A stretch of 64,000 nt of DNA from Babesia bovis T2Bo. Lineage: Eukaryota; Apicomplexa; Aconoidasida; Piroplasmida; Babesiidae. Made by a program: the position numbers and the translations under genes. The number at the start of each line of letters is the position of its first letter. The stretch's first letter is position 1. The stretch spans positions 558,001 to 622,000 of the forward strand of contig NC_067396.1 of NCBI RefSeq assembly GCF_000165395.2, in the 5' to 3' direction. This document shows, piece after piece, positions 22,797-33,310 of this stretch. The notes beneath the pieces were generated by a model. It ran no database searches. It was not told the origin of the DNA and saw only the letters and a program-made list of their open reading frames with translations.

Positions 22797-23276
22797 ATGG
22801 TAGTCGTAGGATTGTATGTACGTGCACAAATGGATAACGTAGCAGCGCTCCGTATTCCTGAAAAACACTATTGGACATTTGCGCTTAAGGACTCTGTTGG
22901 CTACGAGACACGAGATTTTGTAACCATCAGCGACGAACAGCTGGTAGAAGCAGAAAACACACGCAATGTAGTACATGCGTCAATATCTTTCAAGGAAACA
23001 AGCCGCAGAGGGACTATTACTATCAAGACAGTTAAAGGGGTTACGCAAAATGAAATAACGGAACCGAACAAATTTACTTGTATAGGAGCGTTCGACTGCC
23101 GAGGACTTGATATCACCCAATGGTATCCGCGGGGAGGCTACGAGGTGGTATGCGAAAGTGGGACTGTCATCCCAGATGTAGAATTCGATGCCACAGGCGC
23201 ATGGGTGGGATTCGACGAAAAGGCAGGCGTTTCAGTATCAGTTATGGAACTTGAATATGAGTTGAGGACGCTGTAA
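22797..23276 (+). CDS. CZIB/C1orf123-like (UPF0587) protein lacking the CXXC pairs
   Basis: Intronless, 159 aa, the usual family length. The N-terminal strand (VVGLYVRAQMDNVAALR) and the second half (FDCRGLDITQWYPRGGYEV, then DVEFDATGAWVGFDEKAGVSV) follow the C1orf123/UPF0587 pattern (ECRGLEP..F.P..GF, then ..W.DYDEKA..SV). In most members four Cys in two CXXC knuckles bind zinc. Here the corresponding stretches read GYETRDFV and SFKETSRRG, with no Cys. The two Cys that remain are in the strands (FTCIGAFDCR). The protein should keep the fold but not zinc. Role unknown. ATG is preceded closely by AT-rich leader. Confidence 0.75.
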   Translation: MVVVGLYVRAQMDNVAALRIPEKHYWTFALKDSVGYETRDFVTISDEQLVEAENTRNVVHASISFKETSRRGTITIKTVKGVTQNEITEPNKFTCIGAFDCRGLDITQWYPRGGYEVVCESGTVIPDVEFDATGAWVGFDEKAGVSVSVMELEYELRTL

Positions 23277-23390
23277 ACGCTAGAGTCCACAAGGCGCAAA
23301 GACGCATTTATATAACTTACCTACAACAGTGCATGTATCAATATTCCCATGTATACAATCATATAGTTGTAATGTAACACAACAATTAGA

Positions 23391-25428
23391 TCACATCAAT
23401 GTTTCTGACGCCGCTGAAGGTGATTTATCAGTGCTGTCTTCCAACTTGGAGATGCGGTATATGCGCTCCGTCGACAGGTCACCAATTAACATCTCCGGAG
23501 ATTTCTCGGATAACACTTGTAGCAATAGAGTCCAACGCTTAGACGTTTGTTCAGTATCAGCACACCAATAAAACATACGTTTAGACTTGGTCATCAAGGA
23601 AAAAACATTCTGGCGCCTCATGTACTCGCCTACCCATGTGACGCGAGCATCAGCCAACTCTATAATAAATTTAGGCTGCTGGTCACCACACTTGTCATAG
23701 TAGGACATTGTACCTTCACGCATAACAATGTAACGCACATTCCATTGGTAAAATATAGTACCACCTAATTTGTAAAGGTAGCCAGTGAAGGTCAATGGTG
23801 CCTTATTACCACCCGAAGTGACCAATTCAGGATACATATCCATGTTTTCCGGTGATAAGCGTGTATAATCACCTTGAGAGTCACTGGAGTCATCGGTATT
23901 GTGCTCTATTGGATCCGGAGAATATGGCAAAGAAGCGCCCTGCCCCAAATCAGTGGAATCATCGAACATCCCTACAGCTTCAGATTCGTTAACAATCGGC
24001 ACATCATTAGTACTCTCACCAATTTCGGTGGATGTAACACTATCGCACGCAGGCCCGTCCAATGGCTTGGAAGCCGAACTGGATGCAGTTTCGTGCTCTA
24101 CAATCGGCTCAGCAACTATCTCATCAGAGTCGTTATCAGTGGAGCCATCGTATACAGTATCATACTCATCGAAGTCCTCAATACAATCCCAAAACTCCCC
24201 ATCCTCATTGGAAAGGTCAGCAACTTGTGAAATGGAAAGACGCCTAATACTCCCTAAATCACTCTTGCTACCTGTGCTCCAACGCCTCTCGATTGTTGGC
24301 TTTGCACTTAAATCGATTTCAGGAACTTGACTATCAGCATCAAGCTTCATTTGCGTTGCTGATTCAATACCACTTTGGGTAGATGCAACCGTTGCATGAT
24401 CACGCCAGGAATCTGATATGTCCCAAGAATTACGTTTGGGGAGCATAGTTACATGCTCGTCAGAACTATCTGAAGGAGTAGCAGTATTCAAAGTGGGTTT
24501 CGGGCTGGGTAAAGCCATTGGCTCCTTCTTCTTATAATGAGATTGGCTACCCCTTTGCTCACGGAAACGACGATTTAACAACTCGTAACACTCCTCCTCC
24601 TTAATACGCAGCTGGTCCATGTTAGCATTGTGCCATTCATCAATAGATGCCATGGCGTGAGACAAATAAGCCATCATCCTATCCTGTAAATAATTTACTA
24701 GATAGTTCTCCACAGCAGATGACAAGAAACCGAAAAATGGAATATCAACTTTAAGTACCTTGTACGATACCATTCCAGTACTCCCTGGCCGTTTTCGCCA
24801 TCCTCGATGCATTGGGAGTACATCCGTATATTGCGATTTAGCAAGTGTCACATCAAAAGCAGGATCATATAACTTGCACTTTTTGAATTCAGTTAGGTCC
24901 AAAACAACGACCTTACGACGAGAAAGATCTTTAGCACTCAAATTTAATGCATTCTCATGCTCATCTAAGCCTTCATAGTTCATTGACTCAAAGGAAAACT
25001 CAAACGAAGTCAACTTCTTATTGCTGTACTTTGTAAATATATATGGATACGTAGCCCATCTGTAATATTAGTTGAATAGATTACACAAACACCTACGATT
25101 CCTCAAATACCATAGTAAGGTCTTTACCGAGAAGAGCCTGCAACCATGAAGGTAGGTTCCTATAACTCATGTATTATACATACAAAGGACATACTTCCCA
25201 AAGTGGTAGCATTTCTCTGTGTGACGTCCAACGTTGCCATCCCTCTCATAATGCTCATTCGTCATTACCTCGAAAGCACTCCCAGATTCCACCTCTTTTA
25301 TGCTGGCCTCAGTAACAAGGTACAAAGAACAACGCTGGAACATCTAATATTGTGGATGACATTTTCTAAAGTGTAATACATACCTCCAGAGATATAGGTA
25401 ACGGTATTCGGAACTCGATAATCTTCAT
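23391..25428 (-). CDS. Phosphatidylinositol transfer protein with PH domain, multi-exon
   Basis: Start ATG 25428 (MKIIEFRIPLPISLE). A PITP domain is spread over small exons: LYLVTEASIKEVESGSAFEV, ..RHTEKCYHFGK/NLPSWLQALLGKDLTMVFEES/WATYPYIFTKYSN. It then continues in a large exon with VVVLDLTEF, KVDIPFFGFLSSAVENYLVN and SIDEWHNANMDQLRIKEEE, matching the C-terminal helices of PITP. A ~190-residue acidic, Ser-rich linker follows. A PH domain sits near the C-terminus: FTGYLYKLGGTIFYQWNVRY, then KRMFYWCADTEQTSKRWTLL. PITP-PH fusions occur in Apicomplexa, where an oxysterol-binding (ORP) domain may follow; here the protein ends about 45 residues after the PH with no ORP. Expected role: moving phosphatidylinositol/phosphatidylcholine between membranes. 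Confidence 0.85.
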
Positions 25429-26529
25429 CCTTACGCAGCGACACAATCAGCGAACTTCAACAACGCAAAGCGCGCGCTGCCGCGCTAAAGAACAAAAGTA
25501 GATATCCACCACCTAATTAAACAGAAAACAAATGCATGGCAGCATAAATAAGAAGGTAAATTTCAGTTTATTGCCTAATTCACCATGCCACTGTCGCGAA
25601 GTGCGACGCCCTCCATATTTTAAAAGTGATCCTCTACACATAAAATTGTGCATGAAAATCTAGTTATTAATTTTAGGAGTAATAAATAATAGTAATGGTT
25701 AGTATTAACCTATGTTGATTTATAGTGGCTATTGCACATACCGGGAACAACAATTGTACGCCTGAAGGGTAACTCACAAAAACGACACGTATTGCAGATT
25801 TTTAAACATTGTTAAGCCATATTTTCATAATGCTAATGATTTTTTCAAATGAAACCAATGTATCTACACCGTTACAAACACGGTGATAAACAACAATGCA
25901 ATTAGTAGAAATGTAATAATACCCTAACCAAATATAGCATACGAGCAATTGGACAGTGTACAATCGCTCAAAGATAATGAGAATAGATACAGAATGTACC
26001 AGAGAGCAATAGTATGACTAACCTATAGTTGTGCTGGTAAAGCACATGAATTCAACTATTTTTATGATTCTATTAGACATTGTACATGATATAAGGCACA
26101 AATTTATATTTGATTGCAAAGAAGTGGTTAAGACATGGGCAAAAGTGAACATCACGAAATGAGACTCTATTATCACGAATCTTGCTATAGATACATATTA
26201 TCTAGCCTTCGTAACATGTTTGAGTTCTTTTTAGCATTACTTTTGTTAACATAAGCAGGTTGAATACCAATTCATTGGTGATGCAATCCGCCCTCCAACC
26301 CCCTTTGAATTAATGCAACCTTAAGGAGTTGTGAGTATCATAGATCTTCATTTGATCTACTAAAGGAAATAAAATTCGGGGAGCCATTTTAATACTTAAT
26401 TCAATCAAAGTTTTTTACACAGGTAAGGTAGTTTTCAATATCATCTATAGGTGGTGTGTATAGCCATTCGTCACGTATTTGCTAAAATAAACAGTATTAG
26501 CAATTTAATATTATTAAATACAGGTACAA
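25429..26529. other. Divergent intergenic region PITP-PH / calmodulin
   Basis: 1.1 kb with a short GC-rich patch near 25440-25490 (GCGCGCGCTGCCGCG) in otherwise AT-rich sequence. No gene seen. Presumably carries the calmodulin promoter and the 5' leader, with a possible leader intron ending CAG just before the calmodulin ATG. Confidence 0.5.
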
Positions 26530-27097
26530 ATGGCAGATCAGTTGAGCGAGGAGCAAATTGCCGAGTTTAAAGAGGCCTTCTCTTTGTTCGACAGAGATGG
26601 CGATGGCAGTATGTTATTAGGTTGGTGTAGTCATATATAACCAGGCATCACAACAAAGGAGCTGGGAACTGTCATGCGTTCACTTGGACAGAATCCAACG
26701 GAAGCTGAACTAGCTGATATGATCAATGACATCGACACCAGTGGAACGGGTGCCATCGACTTCCCTGAATTCCTGATACTCATGGCCAGGAAAATGAAAG
26801 AGGGTGACACCGAAGAGGAACTGGTTCAAGCGTTTAAGGTATTTGACAGAGATGGCAATGGTGAGTGTTATGAGAATCAATGCATCTAAAGACTCTTACG
26901 TTCAACATGTGTCACTATGTGCATCAATTCATCCCTATACAGGGTTTATAAGTGCTCAAGAACTTAGACATGTTATGACTAACCTCGGAGAAAAGCTCAC
27001 AAATGAGGAAGTCGAGGAAATGCTACGCGAAGCGGATGTCGATGGTGATGGAAAGATCAACTACGAAGAGTTCGTAAAGCTCATGATTTCCAAATAA
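26530..27097 (+). CDS. CAM: Calmodulin, 3 exons
   Basis: Exons 26530-26608, 26645-26860 and 26943-27097 encode 149 aa, exactly the canonical length. Four EF-hands are intact: [36 protein letters not shown] and [12 protein letters not shown]. Both introns fall inside or next to EF-hand loops and in phase 1. Calmodulin relays Ca2+ signals to kinases, phosphatases and the glideosome. EF-hand 2 has DTSGTGAID rather than the usual DADGNGTID, a common apicomplexan variant region. Intron 2 is 82 nt, long for this window. Gene boundaries are certain. Confidence 0.97.
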
Positions 27098-27352
27098 ATG
27101 CTACCTGGAGGGCCTATAGGTCACACACATTAAGTTTCCCGTTATTTAACTATCCATTAATGTTAACGAAGGCTTAGGCAAGTACTAGGCCAGACCCCAT
27201 ATATAGCTTCTTAACGCTTTTGTTCGTGTTATTTCGGCCGTACTTGCCTGCCCAAATACCTTTAAACATCCTAATCGAGGTAATTGGCCTAGATACAGGT
27301 CACACATTGCTATGAAAAGCACGTCAGCAGATGTGTGCGACTCTATGCCACC

Positions 27353-28191
27353 ATGGACAGCATACAGATGAAAAATATCGGCGGAAAGTTCACCCTGCTT
27401 GTAGGATTGGTTAAAATAAGTGATGAATATCTCTTCGGAGATGATACCGGGGAAGATATTACCATCATCAAGGATCGCATTATGCACAATGTGTTAAACG
27501 TAAACAACTATATAAAATCGCTATGCGAGTACTATGATAGAGAAGCAGATGCATGTAAGTACAATTCAACGGGGTTTAACGTTGCACAGCAAAGGAAGCC
27601 ACACCCTCAGCTGGGGACGTCAGCAGATTAGCACAAAACACCGCGATGAACCTAGAGAGATATGTATCACGCGACGAATTCTTTGTATACTCAGTGTCTG
27701 TTGCACTAAATCCTCGCATTAAGAATCTAGCGGATTTCAAAAAGGAGAGCGGAGAGGGAGATGGCGTTTGTACCATCACTGTCAAACTTCCATACGATAA
27801 ACAGCGCCAATCGTTTTACATCCGGCTTATGCTGAAACTTGTATCGAAAAATTCCCTAGTACTTAAGCTCAATCCTGAGGGTGAAACTGCAGATTTCACG
27901 GAAAGGGATAGCAAATTTGCTAGCTCACCCGAACCTCGTGATACCGAGGCTCCGCCAGATTATTTCGACGATGATATCAAAACCGGCACGCAGGGCGACA
28001 CGGGACAACAATTTGTTAGAGCAGGCATGAACTCGTTCAGTTCATATTCATTTTTCAATCAAAGCTCCATGATTCTCACAAAATACGTCAATAGTCAGGT
28101 CGTGCTCAGAGAGGATGACCGTGTCATGGGCGAACGACTACTGAGAGAGAAGGAAAAGAAACGCAGGGAAATGCAATCTCGTAAAAAATAG
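27353..28191 (+). CDS. Conserved-looking hypothetical protein, 2 exons
   Basis: Exons 27353-27554 and 27590-28191 joined over a 35-nt intron (267 aa). The start has a Kozak-like CACCATGG. Residues about 85-180 look like a compact alpha/beta domain (RDEFFVYSVSVALNPRIKNL, then CTITVKLPYDKQRQSFYIRL, then LVLKLNPEGETADF). The C-terminus is a highly charged basic helix (REDDRVMGERLLREKEKKRR). No family recognised. It is convergent with the STIMATE-like gene, with stops 140 bp apart. Confidence 0.7.
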
Positions 28192-28330
28192 CTACCCAGT
28201 ACTGCGACGATCTCGAGGCGTGTAGCTATCTTAACAAATGCAAAAACCAACAGTATATTAAGTTGGTAGTAAACTACATAGCAAATTGCAATTTTTACAA
28301 AATGCATCAAGTAGTGTACACGACCAAAGT

Positions 28331-29314
28331 CTAGCATTCTTCAGCCGCACGAGCACGTTCGTTAGACTTTATCTTTATGATGGAGTCCGTGATACAATAT
28401 TGGAAGACGTTCAGTACCAATGGTGCACCAATCATCACGAACAACAGCTTCAGAGTGTTTTGCTTGTGTAAAAACCCAAGTAGGAAATCGCCAGCAGAAT
28501 TAACAGCACCAGAAAATATAGTAAATAATGTAATACTGATAATTTTGAGTCCACAGACAATTGCCAACCAGGATATCAAGTTCTCGAGGAATTTCTTATT
28601 ACCCATGGTACGGAACCATTGACCAGAATCAGTAATGACAGAAAGCAATTGACTCCAGCGGCTGACACGCTCTGTATCCTGCTGCATTCCGCCGAAACCG
28701 CTGCTGTCATTCCGCCTCCCGCCACTGTGGTTCTCCAGGTCGCCAGAAAAGCCTTGAACTGGAACACCCCTAGTAAGAGCTGCTGTAGCTATACGCGTAG
28801 CGTCAGCCAATTCTTCATTCGTCGGATTAAAAACCGATTTACGAGTCAATTCCAAATAATGCTGCGCTTCCTTACGAATAGCCAAGTAACGCACAATGCG
28901 ATATTCGATGTATATCCCAAAGGTGGAATCAAATAATGTAGTCATGAAGTAGATGTTGCACTCATCACCCATATCTGACTCGCTTCCATTCTGAAAACGC
29001 TGAATTAGAATAGAAGATAAAATGTTCAGTACATGAACAGTACCAGATCCACACATCATAGTGACAAAGTCCATGAGAAATACTAAAGGAGGGCGCCTTG
29101 GCGTTTCAAATGCGTACTTCAAAAACACAAATGTAATCGATATTACGCATAACACCAGCTGAATAGTAAGTCCAAAGAGACCAGGTATCAACGTACAACG
29201 TTCTGTATTGTCCAAAAATCCATTGCTAGAAGGAATACTAGAAAAGTAAGAACTTGTAGGACCAACGGCCAGGGCCTGGGTCACCGGGACCACAGATCCA
29301 GCATTTGATACCAT
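28331..29314 (-). CDS. STIMATE/TMEM110-like multi-pass membrane protein
   Basis: Intronless, 327 aa. Transmembrane segments: LFGLTIQLVLCVISITFVFL (about 45-65), a second around FLMDFVTMMCGSGTVHVLNI, a third around YFMTTLFDSTFGIYIEYRIV, and two more in the last 110 residues (NLISWLAIVCGLKIISITLF; KLLFVMIGAPLVLNVFQYCI). The order RRPPLVFLMD..HVLNIL..D.CNIYFMTTLFDSTFGI..EY matches the STIMATE/YPL162c vacuolar-ER membrane family. The C-terminus has a short Lys/Arg-rich motif. In animals the family modulates ER-plasma membrane Ca2+ contact sites; Apicomplexa lack STIM, so role here is unknown. Confidence 0.7.
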   Translation of the reverse strand: MVSNAGSVVPVTQALAVGPTSSYFSSIPSSNGFLDNTERCTLIPGLFGLTIQLVLCVISITFVFLKYAFETPRRPPLVFLMDFVTMMCGSGTVHVLNILSSILIQRFQNGSESDMGDECNIYFMTTLFDSTFGIYIEYRIVRYLAIRKEAQHYLELTRKSVFNPTNEELADATRIATAALTRGVPVQGFSGDLENHSGGRRNDSSGFGGMQQDTERVSRWSQLLSVITDSGQWFRTMGNKKFLENLISWLAIVCGLKIISITLFTIFSGAVNSAGDFLLGFLHKQNTLKLLFVMIGAPLVLNVFQYCITDSIIKIKSNERARAAEEC

Positions 29315-30092
29315 TGCAAACCGATATTAGAGTCAAGAACAGTACATCTATTGCTTGTACCGTATATGCATCCACCTTGGTGGACACACTGCGGCCAGAA
29401 GGCGGCCGCTTATAACAAAACGCCGGCAGAGAATATTACAGAAGTGAAAAGCAGCAACTTGCAAACCTCATAGTAGACATATTTATAATATGTCCATAAA
29501 AAGTTGCAGCATATGCTTTAAATGTGTTTTGGCAAGTAATGATAAGATACACGGATGAATCAACTGACGACGCTCAAGCCCACGAATAGAATGATACCAT
29601 GAATAATGGTCATAAGTGCGGAAGTTGATACACTAAAGTAAAGCTCTAAATATAAAACTATTCAAAGTGATTATACGTGACTAATCCGTTGGTTTTACCC
29701 GTGAGACTCGCCACAACACATTTGGAAAATAGCTCTCAACTTAGTCTTATAACACACCCATGATTGTCAAAATATACACCCGTAATGTTCACAAACAGAA
29801 AGTACAAACACATAGCGGTCGGAAAAGTAAGAAATATGGGCAACGAAAAGCTGTGACGTCATAAATGAAACACCAACGATCATGGGAATATCAGAGGAAA
29901 TAAAACAAGATCTAAAGTATCTGATCAAATCCAAAGGAGCTATTTAATAACGACGACGTAGCTAGTCAATTAAAACAGTTAGGGTTGATGAATATATCCA
30001 TAGACTGGGAAATACGACGCCATATTTCTCCACTTTTATTTGATTAACCAACGTATAAAAACGCTTCTAAAAGACAATTAAATGTAGATGTA
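29315..30092. other. Intergenic, nothing recognised
   Basis: AT-rich; upstream of STIMATE-like gene and downstream of the 74-aa gene. One GC-rich patch at about 29390-29430 lies close to the STIMATE-like start. Confidence 0.5.
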
Positions 30093-30389
30093 TTACGCCT
30101 CAGTTGTGCTTTGGTCGAAGTTGGCTACAGGCGGCCCGTAATGGGGTAGGCCAACGTCGTCTATAAAATTCGCTTTATTGCGGCATTAGAACTAGCAAAT
30201 AATCCCCTAAGGTGAAAGGTGTAATTCATCTGTCGCGGGGTTTCGGAATAATCGGGATTTAGTAGGTATGTTTTACTTAGATCTGCCGTGGCCGCGCCCA
30301 ACTTGAATTGAACATGACCTGTTAGCTCATAGTTTGGGCTCTGAGGAATACACAATCTCGTTTATTCATGACGTGTATACTATAAACAT
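30093..30389 (-). CDS. Hidden small 3-exon gene, 74 aa (unknown)
   Basis: Exons 30389-30381 (ATG TTT ATA), 30340-30193 and 30160-30093 are joined by 40- and 32-nt GT..AG introns with matching phase: 225 nt including the stop, with no in-frame stop elsewhere. The product begins MFISPNYELTGHVQFKLG and ends VANFDQSTTEA. It has no signal peptide or TM segment and is moderately polar. A product this small and exonic is easily missed by gene finders. The start is 48 bp from the RPL17 ATG on the opposite strand. No family recognised. Perhaps a small subunit of an organellar complex, but that is a guess. Confidence 0.6.
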
Positions 30390-30437
30390 TCTGAATTTGT
30401 TTGGAATATTGCGTAATCTTGTTACAGAGTCATAACA

Positions 30438-31292
30438 ATGGTGAAGTACTCAAAGGCTCCTTCGAACATCTCGAAGTGTGCCCAAGCCAAGGGGTCGCAC
30501 CTTCGTGTTCACTTCAAAAATACATATGAAACTGCTGAAGCTATTCGTGGCATGTCTGTAAATGCCGCCAAGAGGTACCTCCAGGACGTTATTGACCACA
30601 AACGCTGTGTTCCCTTCCGCAAATTCAACGGTGGTGTTGGACGATGCGCTCAGGCCAAGCAGTTTAAGCACACACAGGGTAGATGGCCTGAGAAGTCTTG
30701 CCGTGTTTTGATTGACCTTCTTGTTAACCTTCAAGCCAATGCTGAGGTAAGTTATACAATACATTTGTGGGACCTTGCGTATGATGATACGATGACGAGT
30801 ATGACGGGGTAACTGGCCATTCTCAGCACCCCTATAAGCCCAGCTTGTTAGGATAACCATGGTGAAGCGTGTTCTACGCCTAGCCGGAAGCAGTCCTAAC
30901 AGGCTAGGTGGGTATGATTACTAGAGGCATTTGTCTGACGGAGGTAACGAAAATACCATCTAAATATATGGTGCTGTAATCTGATCATTATATAACAATA
31001 TCTTAACCGTTTGCAGGTTAAAGGATTGGATTCTGATCAGCTCCACATCGAGCACATCCAGGTCAACAGGGCACCACTCGGAAGGAGGCGTTCTTACCGT
31101 GCCCACGGAAGAATCATTCCATTCCTATCCCACCCATGCCACGTGGAAATCATCGCCATTGAGAAGGACGAAACTGTGCCCAAGTTCGTAGAACCTTCTA
31201 AAAAGGTGATTAAACTTAACAAGCGCCAATTGGCCAGATTCAGGCTTAGGGATGCTAGAAGTGCTGCTAGAGCCGCTTTAAACAAGGCTTGA
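30438..31292 (+). CDS. RPL17: 60S ribosomal protein L17 (uL22), 2 exons
   Basis: Exons 30438-30746 and 31017-31292 give 194 aa. The sequence opens [20 protein letters not shown]; later [23 protein letters not shown] is the L17 core, and [17 protein letters not shown] holds the uL22 hook that lines the exit tunnel. The C-terminal Ala/Arg helix is typical of eukaryotic L17. The 270-nt intron is about seven times the usual size here and contains a strong hairpin (see the ncRNA entry). Expected high expression matches biased codons. Confidence 0.97.
30747..31016 (+). ncRNA. Candidate structured RNA within the RPL17 intron
   Basis: Bases about 30838-30853 (GCCCAGCTTGTTAGGA) can pair with 30894-30909 (TCCTAACAGGCTAGGT) in a stem of roughly 15 pairs with one mismatch and a few G-U pairs. 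The enclosed loop holds a smaller GCGT..ACGC hairpin. Upstream is TATGATGA at about 30779 (C-box-like) and downstream GTCTGACGG near 30933 (D-box-like CTGA). Ribosomal protein introns often host snoRNAs. The spacing between the boxes (about 155 nt) is larger than in normal C/D snoRNAs, so an H/ACA hairpin or another RNA is also possible. Structure only, no match known. Confidence 0.35.
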
Positions 31293-31473
31293 ACACACTT
31301 ATAATCTAATTTCATTCCAATAGACAAATTCATATTTATTAGTTCATGTCCGTGTTGAAGGATGCATTATGTATGGTAGTGCCTCGGAGTTTAAGAATTT
31401 TGCCCACCTTACTACTAGGTTATATTAGGATGTACCTTCTTCTAACAATTTTATTTAAAACATTGGACTCTTT

Positions 31474-33276
31474 ATGTGTAACAGTGGTAAGAGGCGCACG
31501 CTTGGTTTCGAGAGCTTGACCAGGATTCTCAAGAAACTTGCTCAAGAAGCTACCTTACCAGCCAAGGATCCGAACAATGCAATTCGAATAGTGAAGAAGC
31601 TAAAACCTGTGATTAAAAATGCATTAACACTCATAAACGAACATCCATTTCATGCCCCCGTTGTTGCTCATAACATCGCCAGTGTCACACGCAAGCTAAA
31701 TATTCCATCTTCTGTCAGATGTGCGACTTGCGGAGGTACCTGTATTGCTGTGCACACTGAATTCGTGCAATGTGTGCCTCAAACGTTGCAATATCTTACC
31801 CCTAAAGGGATTATGCAATTGCAAACGGTATACTCCGGCTGCCGCAACCAAAAGCTTGATTCAATACTGAAACAGATAGATTTAAAAGCGCTTACTTCAA
31901 TCTATCTAGCACTGTTACATAATGTCGACTGGAAGACAGAATTTGAAGCAAATGTATTCAGGATTATATCAAGGAATAGGGTCCAACAATCATTGGGAAC
32001 TTCGGATCGTTCAGCCGAATGTAATTCCACTAATGATATATTAGAAGATTTTGGTCGTTGGTATGATGAAATAAGTGCTGTGTCCCATGATAGTGTTGTA
32101 AATGGTCCTCACTTTGATGTATATATCCGAGATATATGTGACGCAGTAGTGAATGTTAACAAGGCCGGACCGAGTAAACAGTTGATATTCTATTTTGCAT
32201 ATGTAGCGTTGCAGCAAATAAACTTAGAAAACGTTACTTCAGAAGAAGTAAAAAGTATTTGCAGGATATTACACCATTTTCACATATGCCACTACCCAGC
32301 CAAAACCGTGGAACATGTCATTAGGAAGCTAGTAAGACACTGTTCACATCTTATGAACTTCAAGGATATATCATGTATACTTCCAATGATTGATGTAAAT
32401 GATCTATCTTTACTGAAGGCCATTGTAAAAAGAATTGATGATATATTGGACAATTACGAGTCATCAGATTCGTACGACCCTACAGGTGTCTCAGTTATAG
32501 TCAAACAATTAGGACGCATTATCAAGCGTTACTATAAAGATCTTGCTGTTCAAACGGCTATTAACTGCGTCGACCAATTTGTAAGATTCATCACGAGGCG
32601 TTCTGCAGGTCCCTATGATCCCCAAACGTTATCAGCGTCCGTCACAATATTATCTACCCTGCAGAGTCTGCTGTATCTTCCAGAATTATTGGATCTATTT
32701 ATCAATCTGTTAACACTCTTGACATTACGACTTGATGACTTTTTCCATACCACGAATACTTATAACGCTACTGAGTTGTTAAACATAATGGCACCTATTT
32801 GCGAAACGTATAATGGTTACAACGAGACTGTCAATGTTAAAAACGTAGATTGGTATCAAAATGCCAGGTTAAAGACAATTGTGAATGCAAATCATCTCAA
32901 AAAGCTTATATCGCACCATTCGACGGTATACCAAAGTTTACTCAGTACGTTTGGAGATAAGGATAGTAATGACGAACCTAGGATCCGTGATCTTTGTAGA
33001 TTTCTGGAAATATACCGTAAACATAGTCTCCATAGGATACACGTATTAAGTGAAGATTTTAATGCCGCAATACACGACCTCCTTTTGCTGCATCACCAAA
33101 GTTTGAAGCTGATCGACGCTGTAGAGCTAACAGCGTATTTATCGCATATGAGTAATAACCAAGGCTCGTTAAATAATATAATCACGCAAATTGACGATAG
33201 GGTAAAGAACTGTACAAACGTGGATGAGCTATTATACCGACGTGTCAAAGCATTATCGGCAACATACCCAAAATAA
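31474..33276 (+). CDS. Helical-repeat hypothetical protein (possibly organellar)
   Basis: Intronless, 600 aa, almost entirely alpha helical, with short Leu-rich repeats of about 35-40 residues (for example LTSIYLALLHNVDWKTEFEA and ICRILHHFHICHYPAKTVEH). This resembles the heptatricopeptide/octotricopeptide proteins that Apicomplexa use for mitochondrial rRNA fragments. A CxxC..C cluster (RCATCGGTC) sits near residue 85. The first 30 residues are basic and lack acidic residues (RRTLGFESLTRILKKLAQEA), suiting a mitochondrial presequence. No RAP domain was seen at the C-terminus. Function is inferred from shape alone. Confidence 0.65.
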   Translation: MCNSGKRRTLGFESLTRILKKLAQEATLPAKDPNNAIRIVKKLKPVIKNALTLINEHPFHAPVVAHNIASVTRKLNIPSSVRCATCGGTCIAVHTEFVQCVPQTLQYLTPKGIMQLQTVYSGCRNQKLDSILKQIDLKALTSIYLALLHNVDWKTEFEANVFRIISRNRVQQSLGTSDRSAECNSTNDILEDFGRWYDEISAVSHDSVVNGPHFDVYIRDICDAVVNVNKAGPSKQLIFYFAYVALQQINLENVTSEEVKSICRILHHFHICHYPAKTVEHVIRKLVRHCSHLMNFKDISCILPMIDVNDLSLLKAIVKRIDDILDNYESSDSYDPTGVSVIVKQLGRIIKRYYKDLAVQTAINCVDQFVRFITRRSAGPYDPQTLSASVTILSTLQSLLYLPELLDLFINLLTLLTLRLDDFFHTTNTYNATELLNIMAPICETYNGYNETVNVKNVDWYQNARLKTIVNANHLKKLISHHSTVYQSLLSTFGDKDSNDEPRIRDLCRFLEIYRKHSLHRIHVLSEDFNAAIHDLLLLHHQSLKLIDAVELTAYLSHMSNNQGSLNNIITQIDDRVKNCTNVDELLYRRVKALSATYPK

Positions 33277-33310
33277 CAAAATAATATATTATAGATAGCG
33301 ATATTATTGT

